Under the pieces are notes generated by a model, which did not search any database, was not told the origin of the DNA, and saw nothing but the letters and a program-made list of their open reading frames with translations. A stretch of 64,000 nucleotides of DNA, taken from NCBI RefSeq assembly GCF_027942865.1, contig NC_134526.1:12184284-12248283 (forward strand), read 5' to 3'. Numbering within the stretch: position 1 is the stretch's first letter; each line of letters begins with the position of its first letter. This document shows positions 55,928 through 64,000 of the stretch, piece after piece. The stretch comes from Odontesthes bonariensis. Taxonomy: Eukaryota > Chordata > Actinopteri > Atheriniformes > Atherinopsidae. A program made the translations under genes and the position numbers.

Positions 55928-56170
55928 TCCTCGTCCCCATGTAAGGAAAGTCTTCGAAGTCAAAGTGAAAGCGTTGTCCTGTCGTAGCTTTGCTTGGTCC
56001 CTTCTTGTGTTAGGATGCAGACCGCTTCCTTCTCCACACCAGGACCAGACAAGGATCCCTCCTTGTTCCTCCTAGCGGCCGGGAGCTGAACCCGGCCAGG
56101 ACCGTCGCGCTCCCGCAGCGCGTGCAACACATCCGGTGAAACTTCCAAATAAAACGCCCTCGTCTTTTCT
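55928..56170 (-). promoter_or_regulatory. dock6: dock6 5' UTR and GC-rich promoter, with overlapping uORF
   Basis: Upstream of the dock6 ATG (55927-55925) the minus strand becomes GC- and CpG-rich (GGCCGGGAGC, CGTCGCGCTCCCGCAGCGCG), with no TATA box, as for housekeeping-type promoters. An upstream ATG at 55940-55938, out of frame with dock6, opens a 17-codon frame that stops at 55889-55887, past the dock6 start. Confidence 0.55.
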
Positions 56171-59100
56171 GGTATGCGGCCGATTAACTTCTATGCAGCT
56201 GGACGATCAATAGCTGCATTGCTCATATTCGATTTCGTAATTTCTGAATACCCAAAGCACATTGAAGTGGGAATTCTTGTGTATTTTAGAAATCTTCACT
56301 TCACGTCCGGTCATACACTTCCGAGCTGGTTTGACAGAAAATATCCACCCATCAGCTCAGGCAGCAATCTCACCTGACCGGTTTACAACGCACTGACAAT
56401 TGGCTCATTTCAGCCTCAGTTTAGGGTTTCACTGGTTTCAGTTCAGCGTAAAATTTAGGAAGCGAACAAAAGACGTTTCAAGATGGGTTTCCGCCTCACA
56501 GAGGTGTGATTTCTTCATTTTGAGAGCATGACTTGGACACTTTCACAGCACCTATTCCATTAAATGAGAGATGAACCTGATTCAACGTTCCTCAGATTCC
56601 TCAGTAACTTTAATTTAACAGAGGCTTTAATTATGCTGATGCTGGATGCTTTAATCTTACGAGGGGGGTGGGGTGGGGGTGGGTGATGCTGTAAACTAAC
56701 ACCAACAGAATGCTCGCATTAATAATGTCTGAACGGACAACGGAGCGTGTCATACCGCGGTCACACCAGCAGATGGAGCTGTTCACCATGATAGGAAAAG
56801 AAAGAAAGCCTTGCCTCACCAGAGACTGATAAAGATTCAGTTCTCAAAATTTGACCTCTCCAAGGACCATGGAATCCCCCACCCCAAAAAAAAAAAACAT
56901 TAAATAGCTTCTGCCTTATATACTGTCTGTTACCTATACCGACTGTAAAATCATATCTGATAGCTTTTCAATGCATGAATATTTTTTAGGATAATACAAA
57001 AAAAAAAAAGCTATAAAGGCATCCACAAACCGATATGTTTGACAGGGCCCTATCTCTGTCCTATTTGGGCAGTTAAGTCATGACATTGTGAGTGACTCTT
57101 CCCTCAAATGGAGAATATGTCAGTTCACGATAACAACAGGTCTGGATTTCCCTTCTTCCTGCCAGCAATCACTCCAAACCCCCAAAACCTCATATGAGGA
57201 AATTATATAGCCACTCACAGTGCTGCAGCCCAACCCCCTCCCCCCACAGTCGTCCTATTCAGCACCCTGGAGAGCTGCTGCAGGTACTCGGCTGTCCCCT
57301 GTAAGATGGCTGATGAATGGCATGTATTGTAGTGGAGAGATGTGAAAAATGGAGAGGGGGTAGATGGGGGGGGGGGGGGGGGGGGTTAACCTTGGATGAC
57401 AGGGGCTTGGCTGTAGCTGAGCAATGACAGACATCTTTGGGATATATGTTTATGCATGGAAAAGCACTCGGAGCTGCATCAGGGCACACAGCAGGCATGA
57501 GTCTGGTCCATGGACACTGCTAATGAAAATAGATGAAGCCCATGCTCTCCATCTCCCCCCTATACAGGCACGCTCCCACCACAATGCCAAAACTAATCTT
57601 TCTTTCTCTTCTCCACACAAACAGCAAATTATGGTTTCTGTTTTATTTTATATTTTCCTTTAAAAAAAAAAAAAAACATCTTGTGAAAATCATGTGAAAA
57701 TGATGCTTTGAGTAGATGTGCTGTGTTTCAGGATCAGACTGCATCGTCCTCGCCTTGATGAAAAATGGGCTGAACCCATGTCTGCTTTATCCCTCTGTCC
57801 ACACCTTCCCTGCTTGCTTTCTTGCCTTTCTGTTCATCGAAGGCTTTCAAATCCTAGATCGGCACTATTGTTTGAGCGCCCAGCCCCCACGGCAGCGAAA
57901 GCCCCCACCATCACCATCACTGCTGTGTTACCAAAGAACAAAAGAGAGAGTGTCAGACACCACCCACTAGATCTCTTTCACACCAGAGCCCCCACCTCAG
58001 TTCCAGATGGGGTTGCCTTTTTTTCAGGGTTTTTCTCAACCCCAAGAGTCCTCCAAAATGGAAGCCCCTCCTCCCCCTGGAGCCCAGTGCTCAGCTGCCC
58101 GTCATCCACCTGCTCCGCCGCCACGCGCCCGTGGCCAGGGCACATCCCCTTTCTATCCCACTCCAGCAGGGAGTCCTATTAAAACCATTAACCACTTTTT
58201 TCATTTCTTTTCTTTACTAGTCTGCTTCCGTGGCCTTTCTCCTAACACAACTTTCAAATGAAGGGCAAACATGCGTACATATAGCCTACTCCTTTTTTAG
58301 AAATTAAAAAACACATACACACATGCAGGGATAGTTTCAAATAATTCCTCATGGTAATTTTCTGGTTGTTCTCCTGTTTTTAAAGCAGGGTGGATAAATT
58401 GCACCAGACAGAAATTTGTTATCAATAATGCAAATTTTAATCTCCATCCCACAGTGATGTCCTACACAAGGGGCAGGCAGATGCTCATTTGTTTATTTCT
58501 CTCAAAGTATCAACATTTAACATCTTTAGGAGAATCTCTGCTTCAAACTCCACCCGTCTTGACCTTTCCCCTCCAGGGACAGAGAGTGTGCTGTAGCAAC
58601 AGGACACATCTGCTACAAGACAGCTGTTAAGTCTCCTAATGAAGATCCAACAGTCAGGGTTGGAGGGGGAGTTAAAGGTAATCATTGCTGACTCACTTAG
58701 CGTCAGCTTACTTGTTCCAAAACACACATATCAACATCTCTTCATAGTTAAACCTCTACCAGCAACCACAAAGTAGATTAATATAATCAGACAATGTTTT
58801 TCTATGGTTATTCGCTGATAAGCTGCAGCGAATCAGTTGAATATAGTATCTAGACAAGTACGAGCAGGCACAATTTCTCCTCTGCCTACATGACATGCAT
58901 GGATGCATGCTATGCTGTCACTCAGAAACCAAGATTTATGGAAATAGACCTTCTACCTCTAGTCAGTGCATGGCACAGAAAACAGTGCTATCAGCACACC
59001 CCAATGTTTGAATATATGCAGGTATATGGATAAAATATGTTTATGAGTTCTTTAAAGCACTTTTTGTTTTTAGGGCGGCAGGAAATTACAAAATCCCCAT

Positions 59101-62100
59101 CACATTACCCCCCTGAAAAAAAAAATTCTCCATCCCACCATCATCCTCCAGTCCCTAAGGGTTCAAGCACCCAAATCAATTGAAAGAGGAGTGCACTGTG
59201 GTCCTCCCCGTACATCTGTCAGGGAGGGAAAGCAGGAGGGCCTTACTTATGGGCCATACAGGGCAACAATTTCAGTCCATCTGTCACAAACCGTTTCATC
59301 TCTGATGGAGTGAAATATGGCTTGCAAATATATCTCCTTCTATATCATCTATTCGTATTAGCTTACAGGTGCCTAAGCCTTTAGCAATTCCCAGAAGCGT
59401 ACACAGTAGCTTTTTGTCTCATATTACCATCCTCCCACCAGCAAGCACTCTTCAGCTACCTTGCAAATTATGCTTTTAACATGTAGAAAAAAATAGTTCC
59501 ACTTTACACGGGGAACCGGTTAATGAAAATAGAACCAAGCGATGGAAAACAAAGCAATAAACATTAAAGTGGGAAAAGTTCCAGAATGAAAGAACTGAGT
59601 AGAAAACCTAGTAGCCTAATGAAAGCAGAAGCTCATTTTGCATGTTGAGAAAAAAAATGGAAAAAAGTAAGATTCAATCTGTTAATAACAAAGTGCTCTT
59701 TCATATTCAAATGGTACTGCTGCTGTGCTTGGAGGATGGGTGTGGCTGGTTGATTCTTCTTGCCTCCTCAGCTGTCGCGGCTTTGTGACGTCCATGATTC
59801 CATTTGCTCTATCACATTAAGCTAACGGACTGGTGCAGAAGACAAAATGACAAGCCCAGGCACAATGCCTTGCAATGTCCACAGTGCTGCTCAGTGACTG
59901 CCAATAAAAACTAAGTCGCCCAGTGATCTGGTAAGCTGTAGGAGCAGCACAAAATGTTCAGGCTGTTTACTCAAAAGAGGAAGGGGGAAAAAAATCCCAT
60001 ACCCCCATGAGCCATGATGCTTCTCTCTTAGCAGCAGGTAGAGCTGCAATCTCAGTCATTCATATTTAATTCCACAAGAGTTTCCGGCCAGACTAATGTG
60101 CTATTGATTTCAAGTCTCCTATTACTGAAAAAGGGAAGGGCCATAGGGTAGAAAGCTGGACTACAGTGAGTAAGAGCTAGAGAGTGTAAGCGGAGAGGAG
60201 GACGGAGGACGATGGAGGGGGAGAAGATTGAGTGCCCTTGCAAAATTAGTAAGCTTTTCGAGGAAACATTAAAAATATTCCACATAAAAGGCCTGTCTTA
60301 TCAATCTAAAGTTCCACTTTTCACTGTCAAGTACATCGGATTCTGCATGATAACACAATGAGTACATCTGAGATTAAGGCAAGAAATGTGTCTTATGCTT
60401 TTCATTGTTCACTATAAGTCGTGACATCCACAGAGTGACTGAAAGCTAGAACAGCACAGTTTAACAGAACAGGCATATTTGCGCCTCCCTTATTCATTTT
60501 GTGTCCATCACATATATGTTTTTCTTCTATGTCAAGTAGGAGAGCAGGAGGAATAAGGAGAGAGAAAAAAACAAAGAGCGTCTAAGAGCTTTGTGTGTTT
60601 AAGGACTCTCCCTTGATACAAACTCAGACAGGACAAGATGAAAAATTAATAACTTGTGCTTTATATTTAAAAGGGTTTCGAGTAAAAAACGGGCGCAGTA
60701 AAAGAGGTTTGTCCTGTTTCAACCAAAGTTAAAACAACAAGAACGTTCACAAATATACTCGTGAGTATACAGCTCTGATAAAGATAACCTCATGAGTCCC
60801 GTGCGTACACCAGCATAGGTATATTTTTTCCTTTAGTCAAATAATAAGAATGTGAAAGATACACTTTGGCTGAACTGATTACACAAATATCCTGTTCAAC
60901 AGTGAATACAAACAAAAAAAAACATACCTACAGTACACAGAGAATTAAATAGGCACATGGAAAGCAGAATATCATACTTATATTAAAAAAAAAATGACAA
61001 GAGCGTCTACTTCAGAGACTTCCTCCCACCAGCCTGTCTACTCTAATAATAGCCCAGAGACAACACATCCAGACAGACAGAGGGAGAGAAGGATGTAGAG
61101 AGAAAGAGAGCAGAGAGACGGAGAAAAAGTGCGAGTGAACCCATGAGGGAGATCACAAGAAAATTGCCAAATAATACATAAAGGGTTGAATTAGGCCAGT
61201 TGCCACTACCAACAAATGTCCTTTTTAAAAAGAGGCTAATTTATTTTTGGAACCTTTCCTGAAAGCAATAACTGCTTCACTGCTGCTGCCACAAAACCTT
61301 GAATTGCCAACAGCAAGGCCTGGTTGAGAGACCACTGAATTAACCAGACCCGAGGCTGATTCATCGTCCCCATCCCCCAGATACACTGTCGTAGTGTCAC
61401 TCCCTCACTCTCCTTGTCTCCCCTCTTCCATCCCTCTTGCACATACACAAGGCCACTGCCTTACCGCAGGGCAATGGCAACAGGCAATCTTTTTGACGTC
61501 ATACTCCAAGAATAATAGTGATAAGGAAAAGAGAAGTCCAAGCTAAAAAACGGATCTTCTGGATTTTTCAAATTTTTTTAAACGCAGGATGTCATGTATA
61601 TATATATATTAAAATTGATATTCACACACCAGTGGCATGTTACTGATGTTCTGATACCGCTGCATAGATAGGAGAGTTCAAAATGCATGCTTTTTTCTTC
61701 TCTTTCTGTTTAGCTTTCTAGGATGAGTGCAAAGCTGGCAGTGTTTCCCATGCGTGTCCATGATCAAAATCAGTTTACTAATTTCATTCAATTCTCTGGC
61801 ACCAAGGTGCATTCCTTGATATGCCAAAAGGAAAGGGACAATACTATGAGATGCCTAATCAACGCTAGTAGACGGACCCTTAAATATAAGAAAATAATCA
61901 GTAGAATAACAAAAAGGCTTTTAAGCAAAACTAATGCTTGATCCTATGATTCAGAAACATACAATGGGTGCTTCAAATACCCTCTTACCCACAGGGAGGA
62001 TTCAGCTGCCATGCTACTAACCCGGGCTCTAATGAGGGGCCACAATTAAGCCCATTTATTCACATTAAGTGTGAACTGTAAGTGGGGATGCAGTCAGTTG

Positions 62101-63840
62101 ACAGACCTGGTTGTCTTTGTATTACAAGAGCCGCTTTTATTCAGCAAACAAAGGGGGAAAAAACACAAGCACCTAATGAGTGAATCTCGACGTCTCTTCT
62201 CAGACGTCCATACACGCAGGAAGAGACACACACATCCACGTGTGCACTTGCACACATGAACACACTCTTGTCCTCGCTCACGAGCAAACTGACTCAAGGG
62301 CTCCAACGCATCCAGGCTGAGTTGAGTCACTGCTTGTCAGAACGGTGGGGGCGGGGTTAAGACAGACTGACAGTGGGGCTCCATCTCTATCCTCTTATTA
62401 ACGCTTAACGAGTGCTTTCCTCATGCAATATTCATCTCCACTAATATCATCCAAGCTCTGAGCCAAGCTTGCTACTTATGTAAGGCAATTATGTAAAATA
62501 TCAGACAGAACCAATGTTAAGAAGCTGACTGAAAGAGAGCTGCAGGACAATGACAAAAAGGTATGGGGGTATACAAAAGTGATATGGAGGGACAAACTAA
62601 AAAGTGGGAGAAGCAGTAAGGAATTGGTTACTTGGTTTTCCTGCTACATATCTTAATGTGATGATATACTAACACCCATCCACAGCTTAATCAAGGGAGA
62701 GTGGCCAGTGCTAATAATGCAAACAATTTTCTCCCCTCACACCATCATTCTTCAAAGTCAGACTTCCTAGGATTCCTCAAGGTCAGTTAAGGAGAGCAAA
62801 GCTGAGGAAGTGATCACATCAGCACCACTTTTCAACCCATCAACACTTACCAAATTCACACAAGACCTCTATTCCATACAAACTACAATTCCTCTTTCAC
62901 TGTCTTGCTTACTCATATGAACAAAAAAACCCAAGACCCATACGCAAATAAACAAGCATGCTCTGATTTATGCACACTTGCACGCACCTCCCCCAGGTCA
63001 AGGCCCTATGGGGGTCTGCACAAAAATAGGTCATTTGTCACACATGATGTCCCAGAACAGGGGATACATTATAGATGAGCCCAAACAGCATGTCTCAGTG
63101 AGCACTCACCACACAGCTAGGGAAATGGGAGGGAACAGCAGGAGATGGGCAAAGAGGGCTGGGAACTCCTCAGGAAGTGGATACTGTGATAGTAAAGTAA
63201 GTACAACATCACTGGTGGGCATGTTTCTGGGTTTTTTTTCTGAACCAACATCTATTAATCCAGAAGGTATTTAATTTAATATTCACATGTCTGCACCTGA
63301 CCCTATGGCTGACAATCTGCCTCGCATATGAAAGCTTCAGAAATCATCTGCTAATTTGTTATTGTGTGGATTTAATGTATTGTTTCTAACCACAGTTCAC
63401 GCCCAAATTATTGCAGACTTCTGTCTGCTTCTCCCCTGATTACCAGCTCAGAATGTGGACTCAGAGAATCTACTGACATACACTTTGAATTGCTTTTATT
63501 TGCACAGACAAAAGCCTATGGATGGCAGTTGTCTGCAATAGTTTCCAACAGGCCTAAATGAAGAATAAAGAGAGAAATGAAGGGTCTGTGCAAAAGCAGG
63601 ACTGAGTACAAAATGTGGGGAAGGAAAAAGACAAGTCCACTGTCTTCTGCTGCACCCATCTGTTCTGAAAGTGCAGGTGGAGCCCTATTCACTCTGCTCT
63701 GCATGTGTGTGAAGAGGGGGGCAGGAAGAAAGGAAGGGCAAAGAGAAGGAGGGAGTGGAGAGATGGAAGGGCAGGGATGGAAGAGGGAAGAGGGGGAGGA
63801 CTCTTGGTGATCTCTCCTGAAGGGGATAATGGGAGAGGAG
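56171..63840. other. Intergenic region right of dock6
   Basis: No gene recognised on either strand. Open frames are short, lack family resemblance and lie in purine- or pyrimidine-rich DNA. Patches near 61980-62110 and 62400-62520 look less random (balanced composition, homeobox-like TAATTA/CATTAA words, no repeats) and may be conserved regulatory elements. This is an impression only. Confidence 0.5.
57366..57387 (+). repeat. Run of 22 guanines
   Basis: A pure G homopolymer in a G-rich context (GGAGAGGGGGTAGATG before it). It could form a quadruplex or be a polymorphic slippage tract, and its true length may be uncertain in the assembly. Confidence 0.9.
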
Positions 63841-63884
63841 CGCATTGCAATGGCTGCACTGTAGTACCCTCCCTGCACAATTAG

Positions 63885-64000
63885 CCAATCAGCAGCGCGC
63901 TCTGCCAGCCAGGAGAACGCATAAAAGAAGAACATTGCAGCAGAGGCACAGAAGGAGACTGCAAGAGGAGCAAGGAATTACACACAAAAACAGCAAAACC
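63885..64000 (+). promoter_or_regulatory. Promoter and first exon start of a gene beyond the right edge
   Basis: CCAAT at 63885-63889 (TTAGCCAATCAGCAG) is followed 30 bp later by CATAAAAG at 63920-63927. Initiation is expected near 63950, where an AG-rich leader begins (GGCACAGAAGGAGACTGC). Spacing and order fit a classical CCAAT/TATA promoter reading rightwards. No ATG occurs after the predicted start, so the gene cannot be named. Confidence 0.6.

Noticed and set aside
57718-58261. Overlapping frames of 154 and 84 aa
   Set aside because: Pro/Ser-rich translation from C-rich intergenic DNA, frames overlap one another, no splice sites or family match.

Overview
The window is vertebrate genomic DNA: multi-exon genes with GT-AG introns, long AT-rich introns, (CA)n and (AT)n microsatellites and decayed transposons. 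Three things point to a ray-finned (teleost) fish: fish-type alpha-globins (N-terminus [11 protein letters not shown]-terminus ALALAEKYR), a beta-globin relic head-to-head with an alpha gene, and dispersed elements of the kind common in teleosts. I cannot name the species. No prokaryotic features, CRISPR arrays, rRNA or tRNA genes were seen.

Layout. 1-4.0 kb: no gene; a pair of inverted dispersed repeats and a (CA)n tract. 4.0-9.9 kb: the edge of a haemoglobin cluster. It holds a scrambled alpha-globin pseudogene, two intact minus-strand alpha-globin genes inside a ~1.7 kb tandem duplication (offset 3667 bp, same encoded protein), and between them a plus-strand beta-globin pseudogene. 9.9-13.7 kb: no gene seen. 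13.75-21.3 kb (first exon perhaps near 30.4 kb): kank2 on the minus strand, rebuilt as 11 coding exons (1058 aa), with a transposon nested in another transposon in its last intron. 32.4-55.9 kb: dock6 on the minus strand, rebuilt as 50 coding exons with consistent phases (2118 aa). 45.5-47.1 kb: a complete four-exon gene on the plus strand inside dock6 intron 14. It encodes a 194-aa secreted coiled-coil protein without a fibrinogen-like domain, which is the structure and position of mammalian ANGPTL8. 56.2-63.8 kb: intergenic. 63.88-64.0 kb: a CCAAT/TATA promoter reading rightwards into a gene outside the window.

How the pieces relate. Globin-kank2-dock6 linkage is, as I recall it, the flank of the teleost 'MN' haemoglobin cluster, and KANK2-DOCK6-ANGPTL8 is the human 19p13.2 order. 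KANK2 (talin/actin adaptor) and DOCK6 (Rac/Cdc42 exchange factor) both act on cytoskeleton and adhesion and are arranged head-to-tail. The nested angptl8-like gene would act outside the cell, probably in lipid handling. The strongest finding is this angptl8-like gene. Next are the two globin relics, one with an internally inverted exon, which record recent upheaval at the edge of the cluster. All gene models were built by hand from ORFs, splice sites and remembered family sequences; no alignment or transcript was available.
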